A stretch of DNA of 48,677 bases from Trichoplax sp. H2 (Eukaryota; Placozoa; Uniplacotomia; Trichoplacea): contig NOWV01000323.1 of the NCBI GenBank assembly GCA_003344405.1, positions 1 through 48,677 on the forward strand, given 5' to 3'. The notes beneath the pieces were generated by a model. That model ran no database searches. It saw only the letters and a list, made by a program, of their open reading frames with translations, and was not told where the DNA came from. Positions 27,801-40,600 of this stretch are shown here, one piece after another. A program made the translations under genes and the position numbers. Position 1 is the stretch's first letter; each line of letters begins with the position of its first letter.

Positions 27801-30800
27801 ACTAAAATTTCTTCATTCTTGTACCATGAAGTATGTCAAAACTAGCGTGAATAGCGACCCTGCCAAACTAGTAGAGCTACTAATAAGGTACCATTCCGCA
27901 CAATTTAAGCAATTCAATATGATTCTTTCCGTTATTGGTGGCGATATCGAATTCCAAGATGCAAGATCGATCGTTTTATTAAGTAAAATAGCTTCGTCTA
28001 TTCCTCCGCCCCATGTTGATGGATTAATTGTAGTGACTAGCGGATATTATTATGGTTATACGCAATATATTGCTACCAAAGTGAAAGAAAGAGCCAAGCC
28101 TTTGCTGGGAAGAAAGTATGTGCTGATTGGTATGCCGACATGGAAGGACATCCTTAATAACAAGTTACTACTAAAGACAGAATCTGATGTAGGATATAAA
28201 TTAAAATTCATGCAAGCACGTATGTTAGATAATTCATTAAAAGGAGCTAAAAAAACAGTAAAAAAATATTGATCACAGTATAAATTATCTTCATCCTAAA
28301 TTCTCGAATCTTTTGGCAGAAAGTGGTAATGTATGCCAACATAAAGTAAATCAAGGCAACAGATCTGATGCAGATTGTAGAATATTTGAATTAGTTTTAA
28401 TCTAATAGTTGAATTACTGGCTGTACTACCATGAATTTATATAGCAACTGAGCTCTATATAGCGGTACCATATGCAATTTATTTTTATTTTATTGCTTGA
28501 TGCAATTTGTTGCCAAATCTGATACAGAATGCAACAATGTATGGAAATATATGGATACGCATGATTTCTCTCGCTTCCTAGATTGTAGTTTTGATTCGGT
28601 AACTTGAAGTTTATTCTTTTTAGTTCTATTCATTTTCTCATACGTTGAATTAATGTTTGAAATATTTACAAAAAGTATCGGTATATCCTATCAATTATTA
28701 GCAATATTTTTACATTAAACACCATAGTCTTTTTTAAGCATTGATCGACAAAATATTTGGTAATACGCTAACTAATATTAGAACATTTATAGTTTCAATA
28801 TACATTTCTAGCGACCGTAGGTATTTTGGTATAGATAATTCAAGTATGAAATATTTGCTTTTACGTCATTAATAGAACATATTCAGGATTGATATTAAGT
28901 GGATATGAGCTTTTATTAAGTGCTTTAAATGAGATTATATAGCTAGAATTTAATAGATTACTTCTTATCATATTGTAGATCTCCGATAAGATAGAATTCA
29001 ATGTGGACAGATATAAGAACGAGTATGGTAACTCACCCATCATTGCCGGCGGAGTTTATGCTCTTGATCCAAGTCACGATTTCCAATTCTGTATTGATCA
29101 TAGTGGAAGCGATATTGATGTAGGGAATTCAGTTTCATTTCGAGCTAATTTTGAAAAGCATTTGGAAAGATCCTTTACTCATCGTGAGTATTACGAATCT
29201 GGAGATAATAATAATACTTGCTATCTACAGTAAATCAGGAGATAGAGTCAATATACATGAGATTTGTAAAGTTTGAAATACCAGCGGAAGAATCGTTTTT
29301 AGAAATTATAGTAATATGTATTAAATTCTTTATGATCATAAGATGCTATAATTGGCTTGTAAAGCAAAACCTAAAAATAACGAAATTATACTGAAACATT
29401 TTAATATCATAACAGGTGATAATGACGGAAATTCGTTATCGATAAATTTACCTATGGCTCATTTAGTGATTGGAGGTCGACATATTCAGCGAGAATTAAA
29501 ATTAATTTCTCAAATTGCCAAGGATCGAAGAAGCATTTTTGTTATATTTCAAGGCACAGGCGGGATTGCTGATCTACTAGCCAGAGCCAAAATTTTATAT
29601 GAGTAATTCTAATAGTGCACAAATTTATAATATTACATCAAAATACTGACTGGTAAATTTTATTTTAAAATTGTCTGAATGAATTTTGCCTCTAGTGCCG
29701 GTGATCGCGAGCTGAGTAGACTTCAGAATAAAGTCTATATCAATGAGGTTACAGTCTCCCTCTTGCTTCGATGTGTACAACAATTTAAAGATAGGCATGC
29801 TAGTGTAAGTCATTTATTTAACCTACAAACCCTACATAGCGTCGATTACAGATCCCTTAATTTAATAAGACAATAAAGATGATGACTAGGGAGTATAAAA
29901 GTATTTAAGATAAAATGTAGTTCTAAACAAGGCTTTGTTCGTTATAGTTTGCTTGTAGTAATATGATTATAATTTACCTGCTATGATGAAAGTATACGCT
30001 AATTTAGACTCCTGCCTTACAATAGGTGATGATTTGTGATACTGCATCGATGGAACAAGCTGGTAATGAAGCTATGGAATTCATATTAAGCCGTGAGTAA
30101 AGGAATGATTCCTCCGATTTAAAAAAAATTAATTATTCATTTTCGTGAATCTTAATCATTGACTCGGTAATAGAATTCATATTAAGCCGTAAGTAAGGGA
30201 GAACTCCATCAAATTAAAAAAATTATCAGTTTTCGTATAGTATTGACTCAGTAATGATGTAGTAAAGGTAACCTAGTCAATGCTGTAGTTATAGGATACA
30301 GTCTGTAAAAGCTTGATATTGTATGATAGTGTTTCAGCTACTAGATCGAGAAATAAACTTAATAATCAAATTTTTATTTTATTTTAGCAGTAAAAGTTAT
30401 TAATATTCTTTCTGATCATATTAATTTAGAGAAAAAAGATTGGCATCGACCGGAAGCAGGATTAAATAATTTTAGCACATCGCGAGAGCTTAAAAATGCT
30501 ATTTCTAAAGGCAATTTCGATGTGGTTTCTTCCATGATTGAAATTGGAATGATTACAATAGATAAAGCTATTTTTGAAACTTTCGATTTTTATAAGTCCG
30601 GCTATATCGATGCTATCCTAATTGAACAACTATTGACACGTTATCAAAAGCAAGTCAGTAAATTTATGTTGAGAGGTAAAGCTGTTGCTTTGCAAACCGA
30701 GGCCTGGATGGACTATATTGACGAAGGATTCAGGGAATGTTTTGAGGAAGTTTCCGGCGTCAGCATTCAAAAAGAGCTTAATATTACCTATTCTAGTATC

Positions 30801-33800
30801 TGTAAAGAAGAGCCATTCAAGCATATGTTTTTATGGTCATGTTTTCGCATGGATGAAAAATGCAGCTACGCTTTTATGTCTAAATTGCAATATCCTATCA
30901 TAGCCGCGTTTTTTGTGTATAGAGCATGGATCATTTATATCTATCGGAGGCAAAAGTGCTTGAATGGATCATCGAAACAATTAAGCACATGGAAAGAATA
31001 TGCAAGGTATAAATATAATACGATTAAGATAGAAAAAGAGTTGATATCATGATTATTAAAATGAACTGACTGAGCACGATTATGATAGAAAGCGTTGACA
31101 TAATCATTATTAAAGTGTACTGACCTTATATGATAACTTTGATGATATCAATATTTCTACACAAACCTTGGACAACTTGATAGAGCTTTCTTGAAGACAT
31201 CAATTGAAACTTTAGATATGTGCCAGAAACATTTGACCACAAACGAGATGCAAAGCCTACTAAATCAACCTTTAAAAGGATGGAATGGTCATTCCGTCAT
31301 GTCCATTTTATGCAAACCATGCATATTTCAAGTTCTGCCGCAAGTTGATGATCCTATAACTGATGTTGTTACGCATGAATGGTATAGCAATGCCCTCAAT
31401 CATTATTGGAGCTATGGCGTAAGATGCTAAACTTAGCTATGATAAAATCCATTTTCATTTCTAAATATCGTATAATAAGATAGTAGAATGATATTAATGT
31501 TGTTATTATTGCTTAAATTATGCATCCAACTAATGACTTAAATGCCATCTGATCAGCTCAATAGTAATTTAATATGAAATTAAATTGTTATCTACAGGAA
31601 AATTTTACATTGAAAGAATCAATGCTGCTTTTTAATGAGATCAGATGGATTTGCTAATTAGCATTGCAATGCTAAATTGCTAGATCATAGTTACAATCCA
31701 TCAATGTCAGTTTTCAATAGGATCTGTTCTATCTCTCGTCCAGCTTGCAATATACAAGTAATGTGCGACTGATAGATTAACGAAATAGTAGAGTAACAGC
31801 AGTGCAGATTAATGTCAAGTTATTCTATAGTAGTTAGTTCTCACATGACCTAGAACTGACCGGATAATTTAAATTGGCTATTTTCCTATACAGTAGTTGG
31901 ATACAAGCTTAGTATTTTGATGTTATTTGCTTATTTTCCATTATTGTCGATGTGGTACAATTTCTTATATATTAAACACTATACATTGCTAGTTAATTTT
32001 GTGTCAATTAGGTCGACCGTATAAAAAGAAATTCTACTGATAATATGATGGCTAGCTTTCATTTTCTATTTCGCAAGCAAACATTTTAATTAAGATGAAA
32101 TTGGTTTCTTATCTTTTCAACAATATCGTTAGATACCTATGCGAGTACTTTTACGTCCACATAAATTGAAAAAACCTGAAGGAATGTCGTCCTCTAGGTT
32201 TTATTTTAATTTAGCGAAACTCGTATTTAGTTCACCTCGAACGAAATTCCTTTTAAATTTTGTAAGTAATTTGAAGTACTTTACTCGTATATCAATTACT
32301 GATATTTTATAAATGATATGTCCTTATTAACAGTTATAATATCTTTTACCAAAGTAAATTGTCAAACAGTAGGCATCTTAATTTATCATATTACAGTTAA
32401 TGTAGCTTATTACTAGACATATACAAATAAGAAAGACTGATAGATATATAATTCTACTTCGAATTATGTGAACCATCTGCAGAGATCTAAATAATCAAGA
32501 CCGGAAGACTAACATCGATTTTATCTTTCTCTCCAGATATCCTACTTCATGTTCCTGATACTTTATAGCTATTTTATCATTGGAGATTTTCAAGGTCTTC
32601 AAAACAGCACTATCTTGACAAATAGCAGAAATACAGCAAGATGTGATCATGAACGGGAACTATGCACATCAGAAATAGTCCTACTAATATGGATAGCTCT
32701 CTTAACCGTAGAAGAATTTCGTCAGGTAAAGAGCATCAGAGTACTGTAAATCATATTAAAAAATTTCGAAATTGGGATGCTACTATTGTATTGTATATAT
32801 ACTTATGTTTGTACCTAATCAAAACTTAATTTATTCATAAACTGAGTTGATTATTCTGATATTCTGTTGTAATATTATCCTTATATTGTGGTAAAGAGGG
32901 TAAATACACGAGTATTATTTTTTATGGATAGGTATTATAATTTTAGCTGCTATATAAACGTTTGCATCTATTAAATTATACTAGGTGCAAAATTTACCTG
33001 TTGAAAGATACAAAGAGAAGTTTATGAAATGGAAATCAGACATTTGGAATTTGTTGGATGTTACAGGACTGATGTTATTCTTCTTAGCTTTCATTGTACA
33101 TGCGGCTGGGATTAGGCAAAGTAATCCCGGCTTAGTTGGTGTAGCTAGAGTGTTTTATTGCATCGATTTCCTAGTTCTGTGTCCTCGTAGTTTGCAGGTT
33201 TTGTCTATTATTCCTAGTCAGGGGCCGAAATTGATCATGATTTATAAATTGGTTAGTAAGATTAATGAATAATATTTAGTCTTTCAGATGAAACTAAAAA
33301 AGCCCACGTAATGTTTACTTATTTGGTGTATTTCAAGTGGTTATTCTTACTATTGCTTTACTCTCTTTTATCACCTTAGTTAGCAGATATGGTTTCTTTC
33401 TTATTCATATTATTTGTCATCTTGGTTGCATTTGGTGTTAGTATTCAAGCTTTACGACAACCGCAATATTTGCCCCAGAATATTTCTTCCGATACTTATA
33501 TTCGAGATATCTTTTATATCCCGTTTTATAATTTGGCTGGGGAGATAAACCAAGCTCAAGGAGGTAAAATATCTTTCCATGAATGATGGATTTTGCTTTG
33601 AAAGATATGAATTTAAATTTAACTTGTTTATATTGCTCTACACATGCTATCAAAAGTTTTTTCATTTTAATTTAGGATAGATGTACAGTGCATTAGTATA
33701 GAATAGATTACGTTAATTTATGAGTGAGAACAATGATGGATAATATATAAGAAAATAAGAAATTAGGATTATGATTAGACTAATAGTTGGTATAGGAACA

Positions 33801-36391
33801 ACTTACATTTGCGAGCAAGTTATACCTCTCAATTATTGATACATTAGCAGCATTACCTTAGAATTCTTTATTAAAATGATTTCAAGTGTCTGTTGTAATG
33901 TGCTAAAATTTGGTAATTATCAACTAAGAAGATTACTTTTTAGTTCTATTATTTTCATGTATCGAACTAAAAATAGAATAAATTCGTCAAGGATAAACCA
34001 TATCTACACTCTAGCAAATGCAACAAACTCCTTTAACATCTTCACCTATGTTATCAGCTACTATGAGTCGTAAAACTATAATATTAAAGATTCATTGAAT
34101 AAAAGAGTATCTAAATGAAATTAGTTATTGGTAAATTCGCTGTACATTTGCGAATAATATTTATCGTAACTTTAATAAATAAACAACAAGACTGAATTGA
34201 TGTAGGTAAAAGTCTTTGGACTTTTATACACTTTATATTTATTTGAATTGTTTTATTTGTACCATAAAAATGAGTATAATCAAAGTTAAGAGTTTGCTGA
34301 TGATGTAAGCTAATTTTGATATAATGTAAAGATCACAAATGTAGTCCTAACAAAATTTTGTTATTCTATTGAAATAGTGCAGTAAAAATCTCTTGATTTT
34401 TGCACACTTTAAGTTATTTGAATTGATTTATTTGTACCATGAAAATTTATATAATCAAAGTTAAAAAATTGATTAGTGATGTAAGCTAATTTAATAGTTT
34501 TTCTGCTGACTTGATTGCAGCCCTACATTGTAACGATTGTAAATGTGCTCTTATTATGTTATTAAAATTTACTACGAAGGTTCAGTAAAAATATCTAATA
34601 TCTCAAGGATAATTTCTTTAAAATAGAAATTTGTTTTATATTGCTCAGGCATTAACAGCATTTGAATTGGCTAAATATAAATATTAAGGTTATTATTGTG
34701 TTAATTTCGCATTATTAGACTGGTCATGCAACAATGTTGTTGGTTCTTATAAAGAGGATTGCTACATAAGGAGAACTTTAGTTAACATTCTAATGGTAAT
34801 TTACGCCTTAACGACCGTAATCCTCCTTCTCAATCTACTAATTGCCATCTTGAGGTATTATGCGCATATTATTTATAATAAATTTGAAGTGAAGTGTGCA
34901 GCTTACTCTTCCATTTAAATAAGATTATTCTTAAGAAGAAAAGTTGGCGTAACCATCATCATTATTTCATTATTTTATAGTAAGAGTTATGATGTTATGG
35001 ATGAAGAAGGTGTTTATCTGTGGAGAAAGCAATATAATGATATTGTGGCCGAGTATTTGACTAAACCTATCCTTGTGCCACCATTAAATATATTTTGGAT
35101 TATCTATCAGCTTTTTCGATTATTTTTTTGCTTAATGCGTGGCCACAAGTGGGCTCAATCCATCGATATATCTTCTATATCAAAAGAGCTAGGATGCGGA
35201 GTTGGTAGGTAGAGCTTAATTAATTAGTAATAAAGGAATATTCGATTCAATTATGACTATTGTAGGCTTGTAAATTTAGTCATTTGCTAATAAACATGAG
35301 CTATTCGGTTCATTTGATTCTATAATGATATAGATATATCGATGTAACGCTTGATTGGCTATAATTTAGTGTTCTCTTCTTAATTTAGAATTGCAATGGG
35401 ATGATGTATCTACGGAACGCCGCCCTCAAATTGCCCGTTACTTAATGACTGTGATGAAGAAATCACTTACTGAGTATGATATATGGGATTGATTTATATG
35501 AACTGCATTGAATTATTGTGAAATTGTAATGGTTTAGGACTTCAAATTCTCTTGCCGTGAAATAAGGAGTATAATCAAGATATAGTAGTTACTATACTCA
35601 TATTATGGCAAATTTGCAGTTCATACACGCTGTAAAAAATTAACTGTCATAGAAAATAGTCCATATTGAAACTATAGCAGCAGATGACGAGACGTAATAT
35701 TGATTAGAACTAGCGTATTAAATTGTTGCTATCTCAATTACAATAGCTTAGAGAATTAGTCTAGATGTAAACAGTAAGTAGTCATTCACTAGCTTTGATT
35801 ACACTTCTAATCAACATTTCATACATCAAGCAATAGTGTCGAATGCATAGCTTGCGCAGAAATGATTAGGATATGCAAATTACCTACCAGAATAGAGCTC
35901 AGCTAATTATTTTTTTAGCCGCGAGAATTAATTTAGTTAGGCAAATGCTAACACATTGTAGATAAAAGAAATGATGGTGGACTTATTTTACTTTTATATC
36001 TCAATATAGTCTTGATTTATCAGAGCGGATGGAATTACTGCAGCAGACGCTAGAAAATTTTCGAAATAATGCTGATGATAAATTGATGACAACCTTGAAA
36101 GAGATGGATGTTACCCGTTTAAGAATTAATGATCAGATGCTGGCAGTTGAGAGTTCTATTATTAATGAGGTGGATAAGAGAAGCATAGATACCAATCGGT
36201 TACTTAATCAATTAGTTTATCATGGGGAAAATGCTAGGCAAAGAAGGCACCCATCATACGATTTTGAGGGGATTAAAGATGGTCCAAGCGCAAGGATAGA
36301 ATATGAGTATCCCGATGAAAACAATGATGAAGTATGGTCTATGATTGATATAGCTAAGCAAAGCAAAGCTAAAAGGCTTGCTTCAAGCTAG
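24838..36391 (+). CDS. TRPM-type cation channel, copy B (tandem paralogue of copy A)
   Basis: Paralogue of the preceding gene, same orientation and architecture. Exons: 24838-24876, 26575-26654, 27572-27650, 27832-28188, 28991-29183, 29416-29602, 29696-29804, 30026-30092, 30388-31006, 31184-31418, 32133-32261, 32537-32725, 32985-33251, 33380-33563, 34719-34854, 34981-35204, 35389-35473, 36010-36391; 3561 nt, 1186 aa. All 17 intron phases match copy A, and exons 3, 4, 7, 8, 10, 11, 13, 15, 16 and 17 have the same length. Seen: SLOG-like region (TDAFGHILYRL, SVIGGD, VVTSGYYYGYTQYI, LIGMPTW, FQGTGGIADLLARA), helical region (PFKHMFLWSCFRMDE), S1-S6, filter FYNLAGEINQAQGG, TRP-box region WRKQYNDIVAEYLTKPILVPPLN, coiled coil from ~1060 and a charged tail. 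No Nudix or kinase domain follows. Introns are longer than in copy A, notably 1, 2, 4, 10 and 14, and contain tandem duplications. Confidence 0.92.
30077..30258. repeat. 96 bp tandem duplication spanning a splice donor in TRPM copy B
   Basis: GAATTCATATTAAGCCGTGAGTAA at 30077 recurs as GAATTCATATTAAGCCGTAAGTAA at 30173, followed by alignable intron sequence (TTAAAAAAATTA, GTATTGACTCAGTAAT). The end of exon 8 and its donor are therefore present twice, 96 bases apart. The second donor GTAAGTAAG at 30189 looks as strong as the first; using it would add an in-frame TAA soon after the first donor position. Confidence 0.85.
34203..34600. repeat. ~176 bp tandem duplication in TRPM copy B intron 14
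   Basis: AGTCTTTGGACTTTTATACACTTTATATTTATTTGAATTG at ~34209 recurs at ~34386 as a close variant, followed in both by TTTGTACCAT, TATAATCAAAGTTAA and GATGTAAGCTAATTT. A third decayed start (CAGTAAAAATATCTAATATCTC) lies at about 34583. No coding exon is inside. Confidence 0.85.
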
Positions 36392-37696
36392 ATACTCTTT
36401 TCTGTTTGGCTTTAATCTATGGAGATAGATATATTTGCACATTTTACATCTAAAATATTAATTATTAATATGCTACTTATAAATCACAATACAGAATCAA
36501 ATGTATGATGATAATCTCAATCTACTAAAAAATTTATAATGGAGTAGCCAACATAACATACATCATCTATGCGGGGATTATCTGTATGTTATACGTTTTA
36601 TAAGTATCTATAAAATATCTGATATGCATAAATGATCAATTTAATAAGTGTTATGTTTCTACTTTTAAATATTTAAATGTTATGCTGCTTCAAGTAATTA
36701 GCGAACGCAATAACAGATTTTGTTCCACTCTTTGCCAATTGCAAATAAATACAGCTTTAATCTAAGAGATAATTATAAATTTTCTCTAGATGTTTTCTTA
36801 GTATTATTTTTTATCTAATGTTACTTGCTGCGGCGTTCTATTCTGGTCAGATAGATTATTTGGTGGTAAGTTATAGATGAGATAGTTATAAGAAATCTAT
36901 TGCAGATATGACGATTGAAGGCTTTAGTTTACGCTTATATATTAGTGAAAACACTATACGGTAGAAGTTAAATTTACTGACAATTTAAGTGAAGTGGTAT
37001 TTTATTATAGAATGATCATTTGGCTCTAATCCCAACAGCTACAGTATGCTAGTGATCCTGAATATGTTAAAGTATTCAGATGGATATTAACCGGAACAAC
37101 CTGATATTAGCTGTGAAGTATAATCCCAAATTGATGTCTACATATAGTATTTTAATATGTTATCATAGTTTCATTATAAAAATTGATTACCTTGCTCAGT
37201 GATACTTTCATGTTTGAAGGATTTTTGGTCTGCTGTATACAATTTAATATATTTAATTTTAGAACTATAAAATTATGATTTCTTTTTACGCCAGAAAATT
37301 CGTCTATCATACAATATTGGTACAATTATTGATCTTAAAAGAGAATAAGGTTATTAAAATACTCGTAAGGTAAAGTATATCATCGTAAAGAATTATTATC
37401 TTGATTTAATGCGAACAAATTTGGCACGCACGGACATATGGTGTTTCGCATAATTTCTTATTCATGCAGAAAGTCGTCATCAAAAGTATTATATAAAATT
37501 ACAGAATTTGTGATACTATCGTCGATCTCCTAGAATCAATGGAAGCCGTTAAGATACCCGAATATTTTTATTAGCAGTAAAAGTAGATCTACGTTTAGAG
37601 ATAGGCAAATTTGACCCAAGCTGGATATAGGGTGAAAGAATGATAAAATAGATATTTATTATATTCGAATATCAGCTATCTTGACAGAAGAAAATT
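36392..37696. other. Spacer between convergent TRPM copy B and PDIA4-like genes
   Basis: AT-rich with no supported exon. An AATAAA at 36744-36749 could end the TRPM transcript. The PDIA4-side signal is listed separately. Confidence 0.5.
37655..37660 (-). terminator. Polyadenylation signal of the PDIA4-like gene
   Basis: AATAAA on the minus strand, 37 bases after the stop codon at 37697. Confidence 0.65.
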
Positions 37697-40600
37697 TTAT
37701 AGCTCATCACGAATCATACCAACAGTTTGTTGATGGAGTACAGTCGCATGTTTCTCGATAAATTCTGATAAACCTAGAACAGTTTTAGGCCCTTTATATT
37801 TAATAACATCTAATTTATCAGATTTGGGGTAAAAGTAGACTACAGGCACTACATTAACATCCAACTTTAAGACAATATCATTAGCAGTAGCATCTATTTT
37901 GGCGATCATTAAATCATCGTATTTTCGATACTTTCGTGCAAAATCTTCGTAGGTTTTGCTGAATTTTTTACAATGATTGCACCATGGTGCATACAGATAG
38001 ATCATGACATCTTTGTCAGGATCATTGACTAATTTTTCCAATGTGCGACCTACAGCAGTGTAAACTATACCATCATTATTACGAGGTATAAGCTGTGATT
38101 TAACTAATTTTTTCAATCTTTTACGTAAGAAATCGTCTAGAAATTGGCGCAACCGATCCACCGCGAATTCTCCCTCCATCTTGTACATGCCATCGCGAGC
38201 TCGAATGGCTACATTAACATCTTCACCGGATTCTTCTAGTTGGAACCACTTGATTTTATTTGTATGTTCTTCTTCGTTAGCCAGAACAAACGTCAAGCCT
38301 TTTTTAGAATACTGATTGGCAACAGGCAATAGTTTATTTCTCCAAAATTGTACATCTAACAGTGTTAATAGATAAGAAAAGTATAAACCATTAGTCATTT
38401 CTTGGAATAAAAGTATGCAACAGCTTTATTATTTTGGTCAAAATTGTTCGCCTCGAATTATATGCTAGCTGTTCATTCCTTCTTGAAATATTATGCTGTC
38501 CGTGCATCTTGACTTTTATAAAATTGTACATCAAGTGTTATGGCGTAATATACAGTTGAGCTATTGATACCGGGATCAAATGAAGGTGATTTACTTGCTT
38601 AATCTCAAACACAAGGATTCAATTTACTACAATACTGTTAAGTTACTAATTGGATAAAACTAGATATAATCAATTTATGGGGGATAAGATTAATTTTAAA
38701 CGCAATAATTCATTGTACTGTACTTATGCATGATCAATTGCTAGTTGGATAAACTAGATGTGAATAATTTATGGAAGATAAACTTAATTTTAAAACTCAA
38801 TAATTCATTTTATTATAGCAATGAATGAATGATCAGTTGCTAGTTGAACAAAGTTAGATATGAACACATTATGATGTAACATCTAGCTTAGTCGATTTGG
38901 ATTGATACTATTTAAAATCAAGATTACCTTCAGGATAGCTCCAATCTAAAGTTAAGAAGATAATGACTAGCGGTAGGCGATTAGAGTAAGAAATTGTTTC
39001 TGTTTTGGTGCGTAATTCACCCAATAATGGCGCACTATTACGGATCACCCATTTTTTAATATCTTTCCCATCAGGTTGGTCCAATTTATTTTCATAAGTA
39101 ACGACTGATTTCTCGAATTGGGAAGTCAATCTTTTATCGTGATAAATCACGACCCGACTTTTGGAAATCTGTTTAATTACATCAGTTGGAGAAAATTATC
39201 CATGAAGTCAGTCAAGGATAAATCAAAATGAATAATAGAAGCGATCGTTAATTCTAATTTCAGCTTACAGATTGTTCTTGAAGGACTTTTTGATTGGTAG
39301 TGTAAAACATTTGAAAGTGATGGCGTAATGCATCGTTGCCAGCATCGATGAAAGCTTGCAATAATGGGTCGTGATCATCTTGAAAATATCCTACAACGAG
39401 AATATCCTTTCGATCCTCGATTAATTGCTTCATTTCTTTAGTAGTATTAATTTGTTTAGCGGGTAGACCTAGTTGTTCTTTCATGTAAGCTACGATAGCA
39501 TATTCATCTTTCGATTCAAGGTAATCATAGGTACTACGTCCATAGCGAAATATTTTGAGGGTAGGTACATCTTCAATCTGATAATCAGAAGCTAGCGATG
39601 TTTCCTGATCCACGTCTACTTGAGCTAAAGGGATAGAAGGTACATGCGAGGATAATCGTTCTGCTGCTTTCTTATAGTGCATTCGCATTTTTTTACATTC
39701 CATGTTATTTGTACTGCAAAATTGGACCATCATTAATGGCTTGCTATTGACAAAGTCGGTGAAATTATCAGACGATAAAGTTGCAACAAGGCTGGGTTGA
39801 GGATCCTGATCAGAATCTCGAAATTGTAGCAATTGACGAATTATACCAGCAACCGAACGACCTTTATCAAAATCATAGGCTACTCCATTTTTGAACACTT
39901 TCATGGATGGATAACCAACGATATCATAACGTTTGGTTATATCTTTGTATTGATCACCGTCAAGACTGCCAAATGGAATGGGATTATCCTGGACAAGAAA
40001 TGTTTTTGCGGCTTCTTCATAATCCGGGAAAAACTTGCTACAATGATCGCACCTAAATATTGATTATTCCATCAGTTACATGGGTATCCTATCGGATAGC
40101 TCTATAATTTGATGATGATATCCAAACTGGATTTAATCATGATGGAAAAATGAAGTTAGGAGCACTTTCTCTTCATTGATCCAACATGATTGAAAGTAAG
40201 GACTAATTAAAGGATATGGATTTATCTATCCATTATTGCTATAGTATCAGGTGTCTTGTTGATATTGAAATTCCGCTTGATTTAGGATTACCCTAGTAGT
40301 ATATACTTTGCATTTGCCATTTTAAAATCGGTTTACAAATAGTATTACAGAGACTGTTCAAGAAATAATGCTACCTGAAACTCAATTTTATAAAAATTGT
40401 TACTCTTACTATTAATCCAGGGATTCTAAAGTACTCGTAAGAGTAGGAATTTTACTAAGCGGAATTTAAAGTAACCTATTCTCTTGAGTAGTTCCTGGTA
40501 ACTGTATTAGGGATAACTTGCAATGCAATCTGTTTACTATTGCGAGTTTAATACGATTCTAGTTATAAACTGCAGTTAACGTTGGATTTACCATAGGACA

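Noticed and set aside
37697-38398. ATG at 38398 as the start of a separate small thioredoxin protein
   Set aside because: It is intron sequence; the acceptor at 38356-38357 joins this exon in phase to upstream ERp72-like exons, giving a 645 aa protein with signal peptide.
39833-40063. 76-codon plus-strand frame
   Set aside because: Antisense shadow of the PDIA4-like exon 2.
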